The notes beneath the pieces are model-generated. The model saw nothing but the letters and a program-made list of their open reading frames with translations, had not been told where the DNA came from and searched no databases. A stretch of 64,000 nucleotides of DNA from NCBI RefSeq assembly GCF_002116695.1, contig NZ_CP020477.1, positions 1,103,501 through 1,167,500 on the forward strand. Direction: 5' to 3'. Made by a program: the position numbers and the translations under genes. The first letter of the stretch is position 1. Each line of letters begins with the position of its first letter. This DNA comes from Acidianus manzaensis (GTDB lineage Archaea > Thermoproteota > Thermoprotei_A > Sulfolobales > Sulfolobaceae). Shown here one piece after another: positions 54,134 to 63,353 of this stretch.

Positions 54134-55084
54134 TTGAAAGCTGCAGTAGTTGAAGAATTCGGAAAACCTTTAGTAATAAAACAAATAGAAAAAATTGACA
54201 AAAATGAGAAAGATATAGACATAAAAATTAAAGCTAGTGGAATATGTGGTAGGGATATAGTTATATGGAAAGGTGGATTCAAAAATTTACATCCGCCATT
54301 GATTTTAGGTCACGAGATATTTGGAGAATATAACGGAAGACCAGTTGGAGTTTATGGTACTATTATATGTAAAAAATGTAAATATTGTAACTCAGAAAGG
54401 GAAAATCTATGCGAAAATAGTATATTTTTAGGTGAAGGAAGACCAGGCGGATATGCTGACGAAGTATATGTACCAGCGGATAACATATATTATCTTCCTG
54501 ATGATAACTACAAAGCATATGCTGCATCCGTATGCCCATTAGCTACAGCAATACATGCTTCACGGTTAGCTAATATAAAAAGAGGTGATAAAGTACTTGT
54601 TACAGGTGCAGGAGGAGGAGTTGGTATTCATTTACTACAATATTTACGTTTATTAGGAGTTCAATTAGTATCTATAACATCAGAGTCAAAAAAGGAAATT
54701 GTAAGTAAATATTCTGATATTACCATTACTCAAAGGGATTTCTCTAAATTAATAAAAGACGTAGATGTTGTTATGGAATTAGTAGGAAATCAAACGATAA
54801 ACGAAAGTCTAAGAGCATTAAGTAGAGATGGTACATTAATATTAATAGGAAATATAGAAGGAAGTGAAATCTCTTTAAAAAGGCCAGCATTAACTATAAT
54901 GAGACAACAAAGAATTATAGGCTCAGCAGCATATACTAGACAAGAAGTACTAGAAGCAGTTAAGCTAATTCATGATCAGAAAATTATTCCATTCTATGAA
55001 ACTTTTAGTCTGGAAGATGTAAATATAGCGATAGAGAAGTTAAATAATTCTAAGATAATAGGTAGAGCAGTACTTATTCCATAA
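54134..55084 (+). CDS. Zinc-dependent alcohol dehydrogenase (MDR family)
   Basis: 316 aa from TTG 54134 (MKAAVVEEFG, the usual MDR start; TTG 54125 would add 3 residues). Catalytic zinc: Cys38 (GICGRD), His60-Glu61 (GHE). Structural zinc: Cys79, Cys82, Cys85, Cys93 (CKKCKYCNSERENLC). Rossmann motif TGAGGGVG near residue 160. Slightly short for the family (~345). Possible substrates are alcohols or aldehydes; the FAD-linked or aromatic pathways nearby give no firm hint. Confidence 0.92.
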   Translation: MKAAVVEEFGKPLVIKQIEKIDKNEKDIDIKIKASGICGRDIVIWKGGFKNLHPPLILGHEIFGEYNGRPVGVYGTIICKKCKYCNSERENLCENSIFLGEGRPGGYADEVYVPADNIYYLPDDNYKAYAASVCPLATAIHASRLANIKRGDKVLVTGAGGGVGIHLLQYLRLLGVQLVSITSESKKEIVSKYSDITITQRDFSKLIKDVDVVMELVGNQTINESLRALSRDGTLILIGNIEGSEISLKRPALTIMRQQRIIGSAAYTRQEVLEAVKLIHDQKIIPFYETFSLEDVNIAIEKLNNSKIIGRAVLIP

Positions 55085-55127
55085 GTTTACATTAGTTTAA
55101 AAAATAAATTGATTAACATATAAAAAA

Positions 55128-55658
55128 TCAATAGTTCAAAATTTTATCACTTCTTGTTATTTCTTTTAGTCTTTCGTCTCCTTTTATGTTTATTATATAT
55201 TTGTAAACTTTTTCTGGCACTAGGTTTTCCCAATTTTCTCCAGTTATAATCATTTTCCTAATTAATGTTGAATTATACTTTTCTCGATTAAATGCTGGAG
55301 GTTCCTCAACTTCTACCCCAGCCTCCTTAAAAAGTCTAAGAACTAAAGGATTCCTAGCAAAAACCTTCTCAAACTTAGGAGAATACAATTTAACATGATA
55401 AGCCCAAACACTATTCATCAAAACATCAGGAATAGGAATAATAAAATACTTACTAGAAGAAACACCAGCCTCCTCCAAACCCAACCTAATCATCTCAACC
55501 CTCTCACCAGCAGTAAAAGGATTAACCAAAGTATGACTCTCCTGACTACTACCAACAAGAATAACCAACTCATCAACCCTCTCCAAAGCCCACTTAACAA
55601 CACTCAAATGACCTAAATGAAATGGCTGAAATCTCCCTGGGTATAACCCTCTAAGCAA
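55128..55658 (-). CDS. Nicotinamide-nucleotide adenylyltransferase (archaeal NadM)
   Basis: Joins NMN and ATP to NAD. 176 aa, usual archaeal length. [14 protein letters not shown] at 4-17 with the HxGH nucleotidyl site, and the second motif NSTLIRKMI near 127-135. The first ~108 codons (55335-55658) use G/T-rich codons (AGG, GAG, GTT, TTG), while the rest uses the AT-rich AGA/GAA/ATA codons of the neighbours. Protein sequence looks intact through the switch. Confidence 0.95.
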   Translation of the reverse strand: MLRGLYPGRFQPFHLGHLSVVKWALERVDELVILVGSSQESHTLVNPFTAGERVEMIRLGLEEAGVSSSKYFIIPIPDVLMNSVWAYHVKLYSPKFEKVFARNPLVLRLFKEAGVEVEEPPAFNREKYNSTLIRKMIITGENWENLVPEKVYKYIINIKGDERLKEITRSDKILNY

Positions 55659-56336
55659 ACAACATCACCAAAATATCATACGTTTCCTATAGTTTTAAAC
55701 TTTGTTTGGATTATCTTTTAAATTATTTAAGTGTAGCTCACCTAAATGTATCTTGTATTCAGATAAAAAACACTATCTTTACTATTCAATATATATGTGA
55801 AAATACAGCAAAACTTGTATTATTACTCCTTATTAGATTAATACTTAGAAATATATCGTTTAAAGTAGTTAGATTTTTAGGCTATGTTACTAAACTATTT
55901 TTAGATATAGTTGTTCATAAAAAGTGATTATCATAATTTCATTCTAAATTTAGCTATAGTATAGAGTTAAGTTATAGTATCTAAAGATTCTTAATCTAGA
56001 ATGTGTAAGTTTTAATGAGAAAATTTATCGGATAAATAGTATCTAATAATAGTCCCTATATTATTTTTAGTCTTTTAGAAAGTTTAAGGAAGAATTTAGT
56101 TTTATGAATATTAAGAAAATATAATTAGTGAGAATGAAATTAAGCAAATAATATATTTATAGAGATAATTGAAAAATTTCCATATACTACATTAAACATT
56201 TAGCTAGTCAATTACAGTGCTATATACAAGATATTTCTAATTAATAGTGTATACTATTTGAATAATTTACGGTAGTTCACGGATTGTTATATTTTGGAGA
56301 AAAATCTTAATTTTAGATGCTCCATAAACTACCTAA
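55659..56336. other. Intergenic stretch with copy C of ~100-bp repeat
   Basis: About 680 bases. A 73-codon frame at 55706-55927 is very Leu/Ile-rich and looks like chance or an old fragment. The right end is repeat copy C (56243-56340). No RNA gene seen. Confidence 0.45.
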
Positions 56337-56340
56337 TTAA
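56243..56340 (+). repeat. Dispersed ~100-bp repeat, copy C
   Basis: Same order and strand as copies A and B: ATACTATTTGAATAATTTAC, GGTAGTTCACGGATTGTT, TTTTGGAGAAAAATCTTAAT and TAGATGCTCCATAAACTACC. Its last bases supply the stop codon (TAA, 56337-56339 on the minus strand) of the DUF998 gene. Confidence 0.75.
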
Positions 56341-56912
56341 TGTATTTTATTAAATGATATTCCATGTAAAATTACGCATATATCAATAATACTTATTCCA
56401 AATATTTCATCTTCGGCTACTGATTGCCAAGGGATAATAATAAAAAGTATCCATCCCAATATTATCAAACTTAACAATATAATCCCAATTTTTAGAAATA
56501 TTCTGGTAAGAATTAAGGATATGGATATAACTATATATGATATTGAGGCTAAAATAAAGAACCATAATGAAACAAAATTATGGGGATATGTTCCTTCATG
56601 GTAAATTCCTATTAGTGCCAAAAACAATGCAGAAATCATAAAAAATGATCCTCCCACTATTTCTAATTTATTTCTAGAGTTATTAACTATTAAAATGGAA
56701 AATATAAGAATTATTAATGATGTAATAATAAGTCCTCCATTATATACTAATGGATCTGTAGGATATGGATGCCCATTTAGTGGCCCTCCTCCACCTAAAT
56801 CGCTTAGTGCGTTATGCGTAATACTAAACCAGGGGTTTATCAACGCGGAAATTATAATTGTGATCCATGCAGAAAGTATACCTATAAGGCCTACTATCAA
56901 AATTTTATTCAT
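56337..56912 (-). CDS. DUF998-family membrane protein
   Basis: 191 aa with about six hydrophobic helices. Family motifs are visible: NPWFSITHNALSDLGGGGP near residues 27-45, GIYHEGTYPHNFVS, and near the end the acidic EDEIFGISIIDICVILHG. Function of DUF998 proteins is unknown. The C-terminus (ISFNKIH) runs into repeat copy C, which provides the stop codon, so the original tail may have been changed. Confidence 0.82.
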   Translation of the reverse strand: MNKILIVGLIGILSAWITIIISALINPWFSITHNALSDLGGGGPLNGHPYPTDPLVYNGGLIITSLIILIFSILIVNNSRNKLEIVGGSFFMISALFLALIGIYHEGTYPHNFVSLWFFILASISYIVISISLILTRIFLKIGIILLSLIILGWILFIIIPWQSVAEDEIFGISIIDICVILHGISFNKIH

Positions 56913-57013
56913 TAAACTATATTTTATTTATGGAGTTAAATATGTTTATAGTGAGTCTAGAAGTTATAGAATTGTAGCTTATACTGATATATTTAAGAAT
57001 TAAGTTCTATTAA

Positions 57014-57601
57014 TTATCTTGGATGTAATAGATTATCTATTAAATATTGTATATCATTTTTTATTTTTTCATTAGGTCCACTATTATCCCATAATAAATA
57101 TCTCTTACCTAATATTTCTCCTATTCCTATAAGGACATAAGCTAGTAGTTCCGGATCTACATTAATTATTTCTCCTTTTTTCATTGCTTCTTCAAGACCA
57201 ATTTTATATCTATCGGCTAATTTAGTAAAAAACCATTGATATAGTTGTGGATCGTGGACTTCAGCTTCTATAATTACTCTATGATACTTTTTATTTGTAT
57301 TAAACCACTCTAAATATTTCAAAATTCCTTTTTTCTCTATTTCTATTCTATTAGCGGAATCTATGGTATTAGATTTTAAATAATATCTCATATCCCTATT
57401 TATTGATTTTATTAACTCACTCAATACTTCATGCTTATCTTTGAAATAATAATAAAATAATCCATATGCTATATTGGCTTTTATTGCGATATCTTCTACT
57501 GTAGTGTTCATAAATCCTTTTTCTGCTATAGTTTCAAGAGACGCTTCTAAGATTCTTCTAACTGTTTCCTTTCCTTTTTTAGTTTTAGGCTCAGTTACCA
57601 T
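57014..57601 (-). CDS. TetR/AcrR-family transcription regulator
   Basis: 195 aa from ATG 57601 (MVTEPKTKKGKETVRRI; a longer reading to 57625 adds hydrophobic residues that do not fit). N-terminal helix-turn-helix: ILEASLETIAEKGFMNTTV, EDIAIKANIAYGLFYYYFKDKHEVL. C-terminal ligand domain of about 140 residues. Fatty-acyl-CoA responsive TetR proteins are common in Sulfolobales; the acyl-CoA ligase gene 0.7 kb further along makes such a role plausible. Ligand not predictable. Confidence 0.9.
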   Translation of the reverse strand: MVTEPKTKKGKETVRRILEASLETIAEKGFMNTTVEDIAIKANIAYGLFYYYFKDKHEVLSELIKSINRDMRYYLKSNTIDSANRIEIEKKGILKYLEWFNTNKKYHRVIIEAEVHDPQLYQWFFTKLADRYKIGLEEAMKKGEIINVDPELLAYVLIGIGEILGKRYLLWDNSGPNEKIKNDIQYLIDNLLHPR

Positions 57602-57822
57602 GATTAAATAAATTAAATTAATCAAATTAAAATGTTATGCTAATGAAATAGTACTATAAATAATTGAGAAAAATTTACCTAATATTTTATATAGTAATAA
57701 AAAGTTACATAACTTTTAGTATGTAGATTATTTGCAAGTTAATGTTATTCTCTTCATAATGATTTGACTTTAAGCTCTCATTAAGTTTTAGATATACACT
57801 AGGCATATCTTCAGATTGTATT

Positions 57823-58227
57823 TCATGATTTGCTAGATATTTTTTTCTTTATGCATTCAGAGGTCTGATTCATCATTGTATTAATAGTAGAATCAAGTAA
57901 TCCTCCAACCATTGATACTGCAGGTCCTTCAGCAGTATAGTCTGCATCTATAGAGCCTTGGTTATCTTGTATAGTTAATTTAGATGTTATATTTATTGTT
58001 ACTCCTGGTCCATTTATTTTAATGAATGTTAAATACTGATTATTATTTGTTTGTTGAGTTAATTCTGCATCTACGGTAAATTGCATTGCACCTACAATGG
58101 CATTTAGCTTAAATTGGTTTCCGTTTATATCTTTGACATTTGGTATACAATTTATAAAATTACTAGAATTAGAATAGAAATCTTTTACTTTATTTTGATC
58201 TATACTAAACGTTTCTGTCTTTATCAT
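57823..58227 (-). CDS. CoxG-like SRPBCC-family protein
   Basis: 134 aa. START/SRPBCC-type strand pattern: FSIDQNKVKDFYSNSSNFINCIPNV, then AMQFTVDAELTQ and SKLTIQDNQGSIDADYTAEG, ending in a long helix. CoxG proteins recruit CO-dehydrogenase-type molybdenum hydroxylases to membranes; a lipid- or ligand-binding role is equally possible here. The molybdenum hydroxylase large subunit is 34 kb away and no subunits lie next to this gene. TATA-like TTTTTATTTA near 58256-58266. Confidence 0.72.
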   Translation of the reverse strand: MIKTETFSIDQNKVKDFYSNSSNFINCIPNVKDINGNQFKLNAIVGAMQFTVDAELTQQTNNNQYLTFIKINGPGVTINITSKLTIQDNQGSIDADYTAEGPAVSMVGGLLDSTINTMMNQTSECIKKKISSKS

Positions 58228-58333
58228 ACTTATTCAGATATATCTATATTAGACATAAATAAAAATCTTATCATAATAAAAGAGATATCAAAAAATTATA
58301 TTATAAGAAAAAATAGAAATTATTATAAAACAA

Positions 58334-59941
58334 TTACTTTATTTGATCTCTTAATGCTTTTTTATCTATTTTATTCGTAGATGTTAACGGCATAGTATTT
58401 ATAAATATAAATCTATCTGGAATCCACCATTTCTGAATTCTTCCTTTGTTAGCTAAATCATTTAAGAAGGATCTTAATTCTTCTTCTTTAAGATCTCCTT
58501 TAGGTACAATAAATGCTACAGGCCTTTCTCCCCATTTTTCATCTTTTACACCTACTACGGCTACTTGCGATACTTTAGGATGTAAAGATATAACGTCTTC
58601 AAGTAATAAAGATGGTATGAATTCTCCTCCGCTTTTTATTGCATCCTTTTCTCTATCGACTATATGAAGATATCCTTTGTCGTCAATAAACCCTAAATCT
58701 CCAGTGTGTAACCATCCATCTTTCCACAGTGCTTCAGTTTTTTCTGGATCCTTATAGTACTCTTGAGTTAACCATGGAGATCTAACTACCACTTCACCTA
58801 TCTCTCCTCTATTTTTCTCTTTTCCAGTTATTGGATCAAATATCTTTATTTTTACGAATGGTAAAGGAGCACCTGCAGTTATAGTTTCGTAGAATTTATT
58901 TTCATCATTATCATTTTCAACTAATGAATTATAGTATGATACCGTAATAACTGGGCATGTTTCAGATAGTCCATATCCGCAAAGTACTGTAATACCTAGT
59001 TCTTGAGCCTTTCTAGCTAATCCCTCTGGCAATGCAGATCCACCTATTGTTACTTTCCAATTCTTAAATACATTACTATATTTATTAGCATCAGGGTGAG
59101 AAATTAATAAGTATAGTATAGTAGGAACCATAGCTGAAAAAGTAACTTTTTCTCTATCCATTAATTTAAGAATTAAGCCGTAATCATATCTACCTGGCAA
59201 TACATATTTTACGCCATTTAGCATAAACACGTAAGGATATCCCCAAGAATGCACATGAAACATTGGAACTAGAATAAGATACGTATCTTTAGTAGATAGA
59301 TTTAATGGTGGCCTTCCACCTACTAATGAAACTCCTAAAGCATGTAAAACTAATTTTCTATGGGTGAACCACACACCTTTCGGTTCGCCTGTAGTACCTG
59401 AAGTAAAGAATAGAGTAGCCATCATATTTTCGTTTAGATTTTCTGGTTCACTAGGTTCATTGCTATCTACTAATTCCCAGAAGTCTATAACTGGAAGTGA
59501 ACTCTTCACCTTTTCTTTATTATCATTATATGTTATTATTTTCATTCCTACTGGAATAAAATTTGCTGCTTTCTCTACCAGTGGTAAAAATTCATCCCTA
59601 ACTATTAAATATTTGTCCTCTGCTTGTAGTACTGTTTTAAGAATTAATTCTGGGGGGTATCTAATATTTACAGTATGTAAAACTGCTCCTGACATTGGTA
59701 CTGAATAATAAGCATGAAGATAGACGTCAGTATCCCAATCCATTACGCCTATCCTATCTCCTTGCTTTATGTTAATATTCTTCTTTAATCCTGATAATAA
59801 TCTTTTTACGGAATCGGAAAAACTAGAGAATGTATATCTTCTAATGTCTCTATATACTATCTCTCTATTAGGAAATGTAGTTACGCCAGTCTCTAAAATA
59901 TTATCTACAGTTAATTGATACTCAAAATATTTACTACTCAT
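58334..59941 (-). CDS. AMP-forming acyl-CoA synthetase (medium/long-chain fatty acid type)
   Basis: 535 aa. LFFTSGTTGEPKGVWFTHRK near residues 173-192, A5 LCGYGLSETCPV, A7 HTGDLGF, A8 DREKDAIKSGGEFIPS, A10 PLTSTNKIDKK (the usual TGK is TNK here; the Lys is kept). VPMFHVHSWGYPYVFM fits fatty acid ligases. Downstream of the MBL-hydrolase gene in the same direction and near the HCDH-ECH gene, so fatty acid or aromatic acid degradation is likely. Confidence 0.94.
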   Translation of the reverse strand: MSSKYFEYQLTVDNILETGVTTFPNREIVYRDIRRYTFSSFSDSVKRLLSGLKKNINIKQGDRIGVMDWDTDVYLHAYYSVPMSGAVLHTVNIRYPPELILKTVLQAEDKYLIVRDEFLPLVEKAANFIPVGMKIITYNDNKEKVKSSLPVIDFWELVDSNEPSEPENLNENMMATLFFTSGTTGEPKGVWFTHRKLVLHALGVSLVGGRPPLNLSTKDTYLILVPMFHVHSWGYPYVFMLNGVKYVLPGRYDYGLILKLMDREKVTFSAMVPTILYLLISHPDANKYSNVFKNWKVTIGGSALPEGLARKAQELGITVLCGYGLSETCPVITVSYYNSLVENDNDENKFYETITAGAPLPFVKIKIFDPITGKEKNRGEIGEVVVRSPWLTQEYYKDPEKTEALWKDGWLHTGDLGFIDDKGYLHIVDREKDAIKSGGEFIPSLLLEDVISLHPKVSQVAVVGVKDEKWGERPVAFIVPKGDLKEEELRSFLNDLANKGRIQKWWIPDRFIFINTMPLTSTNKIDKKALRDQIK

Positions 59942-60144
59942 AAGATAACTTATGAAACTTATATTATTAAAATTTATTTAATATAATGCAGTATCTTCGT
60001 AACGTAAAAGATTTGACTTCAAACAAATATTCTTAACGATACTACTTCATTTTTATAGCTATATCTTATAAGGAGATTTAACGTTAGTTCTACTAAATAG
60101 GATTTAATATAGTTTAAATAGCACAAAAACTAAATCTATATGTA

Positions 60145-61071
60145 TTATTTCAAAGTATAAAATATAACATTGCCTGCATCATGCATGCTTATAGTATTAT
60201 TTTCTTGTAAATATTTAATATGGGCTAATGTTTCTCCTATAGCTAATTGTTTGTCTATGTTTCCAAGTTCTTGCCAAGGTTTATACCAAGAAATGTTAGT
60301 GGATATTTCATATGCGTTAGCCTTCCCTCTTTTCTGCAAGATATTTATTATTTCTTGAAGTCTTCTCTCATGATGTTTTTTAATTTCGTTTATCCTTTCC
60401 CTTATATTTGTAAATGGATCTCCATGTGCTGGATATACTTTCTCTACATCAAGTTCCATAATTCTTTCTAAACTTTCTATATATTCCTTGAGTGGATTAT
60501 CATCAGGCCTTAGTAAAGATACGTTTGGAGTTATATGAGGCAAAATATGATCTCCACAGAATAGTAATTTCTCGTAGTAAAGGCAAGTATGACCTATAGT
60601 ATGACCTGGAGTCCATATGAATTTTCCTTTCTTGTCCGATATTATTATTTCATCATTATCTTTAATCTCAGTAAATTTCACATTTTTTGTAATTTCTTTT
60701 ATTCTATTTCTGTTTTGTAAAATAATTTCAGTATATTCTTTAGGAAATCCATTTTCAGAAAGAAATTTTCCTATAATATGATCATAATTATCATCAAAAA
60801 TAAAATTTAAGAATTCTAACTCTTTTTCGTTAATTAGAATTTCTGCAGATTTTGCAAATAAACTCACTAGACCTATATGGTCAGGATGATAATGAGTTAT
60901 TAGAACTCTCTTTGGACTTCCATATTTTTTCAAATATTCAGTTAAGGTAGAAATATCTTCCGGAGTTGGTAATCCGGTATCTATGAGCAAGAAATTCTTA
61001 ATGTCTCCAAGTAGATAAGTGTTAACATGATTTAGAGAACCTTTAATAGGCAATCTTAGAGTATACAGCAT
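60145..61071 (-). CDS. MBL-fold metallohydrolase
   Basis: 308 aa. Metal motif HYHPDH (His60, His62, Asp64, His65), further ligands in TPGHTIGHTCL, FCGDHILP and YPAHGDP. N-terminal strands NHVNTYLLGD and LIDTGLP are standard. The ~80-residue C-terminal part (GKANAYEISTNISWYKPWQEL) is a winged-helix-like extension seen in glyoxalase II/LACTB2-like and acyl-CoA thioesterase-like members. A thioesterase or lactonase role beside acyl-CoA genes is inference. Confidence 0.92.
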   Translation of the reverse strand: MLYTLRLPIKGSLNHVNTYLLGDIKNFLLIDTGLPTPEDISTLTEYLKKYGSPKRVLITHYHPDHIGLVSLFAKSAEILINEKELEFLNFIFDDNYDHIIGKFLSENGFPKEYTEIILQNRNRIKEITKNVKFTEIKDNDEIIISDKKGKFIWTPGHTIGHTCLYYEKLLFCGDHILPHITPNVSLLRPDDNPLKEYIESLERIMELDVEKVYPAHGDPFTNIRERINEIKKHHERRLQEIINILQKRGKANAYEISTNISWYKPWQELGNIDKQLAIGETLAHIKYLQENNTISMHDAGNVIFYTLK

Positions 61072-61220
61072 TTGATATAATAGGTTAATTTACTTTTAAA
61101 TCTTCTTCCTATGGTTATATTTAAGTAAAACTTTATTACGTTTTATATAAATAGTATTGAGAGAAAGAAAATAAAAAATACTTAGCTTAGTGATCCTTTT
61201 ATTATATTGATAATAAAAAA

Positions 61221-63200
61221 TCATTTACCCTTGAATTCAGGTTTCCTTTTACTAACAAATGCAGATACTCCTTCTTTAACATCTTCTGTGCTTAATAGTA
61301 ATCCAAATAAACTAGATTCTAATTCTCCTCCTGTCCATATATTAGAATCATAGCCTAATTCGATAGCAATTTTAGCTGCTAGTAATGATAATGGAGATTT
61401 TTCTGCTATTCTTAATGCTATTCTTCTAACTTCTTCTTCGAAACTATTTTGCGGAACTACTAAATCTACTAGGCCTAACTCGTAAGCTTCTTTAGCATCT
61501 ATCATATCTCCAGTATATATTAATAATTTTGCTCTTCCTTTTCCTATTAGCTTAGGTAGTCTTTGCGTTCCTCCTGCTCCAGGTATTAATCCTAAGTTTA
61601 TTTCTGGTTGTCCTAATTTTGCATTTTCTGATGCTATTCTAATATCACATGCCATTGCCATTTCTAATCCTCCTCCCAATGTATAACCATTTAATGCAGC
61701 AATTACTGGCTTTGTATATAATGATATTTTATTGTAAAGATCTTTTAAGCTCCTTAATCTTATCATATCTATTGGCCTTAAAGAAAGGAACGATGTTATA
61801 TCAGCTCCTGATGAAAATGCCCTTCCATTTCCAGTTATTATGACAACTCTTACGTTTTCATTTAATTCTAACTCATCTAAAATTTTATTCAATTCATTAA
61901 TTAATTCCACGCTTAACGAGTTCAATTTATCTGGTCTATTAAGTATTATCCAAGCTAAAGGGGGCTCCAGTCTAAGAATTATTGTTGAATACTGTTTCTC
62001 CTCTACTTTTCCATAATCATAGAATCCTTTACCAGTCTTAACACCAAGCTCTTTATTATTTACCTTCTCTAATAACAAATTATCTACTTGGACGTTTAAT
62101 CCTATCTTCCTTAATTCCTCTATCGAATTAACAATTTTATCTATTCCATACTCGTCGGCATATTGAAATATTCCTTTTGGAAAACCTAAGCCTAGCTTTA
62201 CTCCTAAATCAATATCGTTTCTAGTAGCTATTCCTTCTCTTAATAATCTGGAAGCCTCGTTAACTCCCAAAGAGATTAATAATTCTGGCCTCATTTTTTC
62301 AGCATAATCCTTTGGAATATCTGGTTTAACATACTTGCCTTGAGGATACTCATAGAATCCTTTACCAGTCTTAACACCAAGCTCTTTACTTTCAAATTTT
62401 TTCTGAATAATGCTACATAACGGAATATTAGACGCAGATTTATCATACTCCTCAAAACTTTTTCCAACATAATAGGCAACATCTATTCCAGTGTAATCTA
62501 AAAGTTCGAATATTCCCATTGGGAAATTTAATTTATATCTAGCTACAGCGTCTATTGTAAAATAATCTGCAATTCCTTTTTCTACTAGAACACAAGCTAC
62601 TCCATTTATTGCTGCTAGAATTCTGTTTACTATATATCCTGGCACATCTTTATTAATCATTATTGGCTGTTTTCCTAATTTTTTTGCTAACTCATATACT
62701 GTCTTTGCTGTATCGTCACTAGTTTTATCTCCTTTCATTACTTCTACTAATGGCATCAACACTGGAGGATTAAAGAAATGCATCCCTACTACTCTCTGAG
62801 GATTTTTAGCATTTTCAGCTATCTTTGATATAGGTAAACTACTAGTGTTTGTAGCTAATATTGCGTCAGATGATAGAATTTGACTAAGTTTTGAGAATAT
62901 TTCTGCTTTTATTTCCATTTTTTCTGGAGATGCTTCTATTGCGAAATCTACATCTTTTATTATATCTGGAAATCCTACAATTGTGGTTATTCTTGACATT
63001 ATGCTGTCTATACTTTCCTTTATTTCTCCTCTCTCTTGGAGCTTTGATAAACTCCATTTAATTTTTTCCATTGCATTTTTAAGCAAGTCTTCTGCTACAT
63101 CGTTTAAATACACTTTATATCCAGCAATAGCTAATAATTCTGCTATTCCATGTCCCATAGTACCTGCTCCTACAACTAAAGCCTTCTGAATTTGTGGCAT
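61221..63200 (-). CDS. Bifunctional 3-hydroxyacyl-CoA dehydrogenase / enoyl-CoA hydratase
   Basis: 659 aa fusion with dehydrogenase first. HCDH part: VVGAGTMGHGIAELLAIAGY at 9-28, HFFNPPVLMPLVEV, two C-terminal HCDH repeats each ending in the motif GVKTGKGFY. ECH part from about residue 405: AFSSGADITSFL, GYTLGGGLEMAMACDIRIA, EINLGLIPGAGGTQRLPK with the catalytic Glu/acid region. In Sulfolobales such a protein converts crotonyl-CoA to acetoacetyl-CoA in the hydroxypropionate/hydroxybutyrate CO2 cycle and also serves beta-oxidation. TATA-like CTTTTTAAGTAAA about 26 bases upstream. Confidence 0.96.
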   Translation of the reverse strand: MPQIQKALVVGAGTMGHGIAELLAIAGYKVYLNDVAEDLLKNAMEKIKWSLSKLQERGEIKESIDSIMSRITTIVGFPDIIKDVDFAIEASPEKMEIKAEIFSKLSQILSSDAILATNTSSLPISKIAENAKNPQRVVGMHFFNPPVLMPLVEVMKGDKTSDDTAKTVYELAKKLGKQPIMINKDVPGYIVNRILAAINGVACVLVEKGIADYFTIDAVARYKLNFPMGIFELLDYTGIDVAYYVGKSFEEYDKSASNIPLCSIIQKKFESKELGVKTGKGFYEYPQGKYVKPDIPKDYAEKMRPELLISLGVNEASRLLREGIATRNDIDLGVKLGLGFPKGIFQYADEYGIDKIVNSIEELRKIGLNVQVDNLLLEKVNNKELGVKTGKGFYDYGKVEEKQYSTIILRLEPPLAWIILNRPDKLNSLSVELINELNKILDELELNENVRVVIITGNGRAFSSGADITSFLSLRPIDMIRLRSLKDLYNKISLYTKPVIAALNGYTLGGGLEMAMACDIRIASENAKLGQPEINLGLIPGAGGTQRLPKLIGKGRAKLLIYTGDMIDAKEAYELGLVDLVVPQNSFEEEVRRIALRIAEKSPLSLLAAKIAIELGYDSNIWTGGELESSLFGLLLSTEDVKEGVSAFVSKRKPEFKGK

Positions 63201-63353
63201 AAATTATATATCATGAATTTACTTAAAAAGATTTTTTAGTGAACTATAAAAAAGAAAATAGTAGAAAAATAAAATAAAGGTATTAGAATTTTTTCCAATA
63301 TTAAGGAATCTTTTTATACTCGAAAAAATAAATTAAAACTAGGTGCTAATATT

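Noticed and set aside
55706..55927. 73-codon frame in the gap after the NMN adenylyltransferase
   Set aside because: Leu/Ile-rich, no recognisable domain, no Shine-Dalgarno or well-placed TATA box; probably chance in AT-rich DNA.
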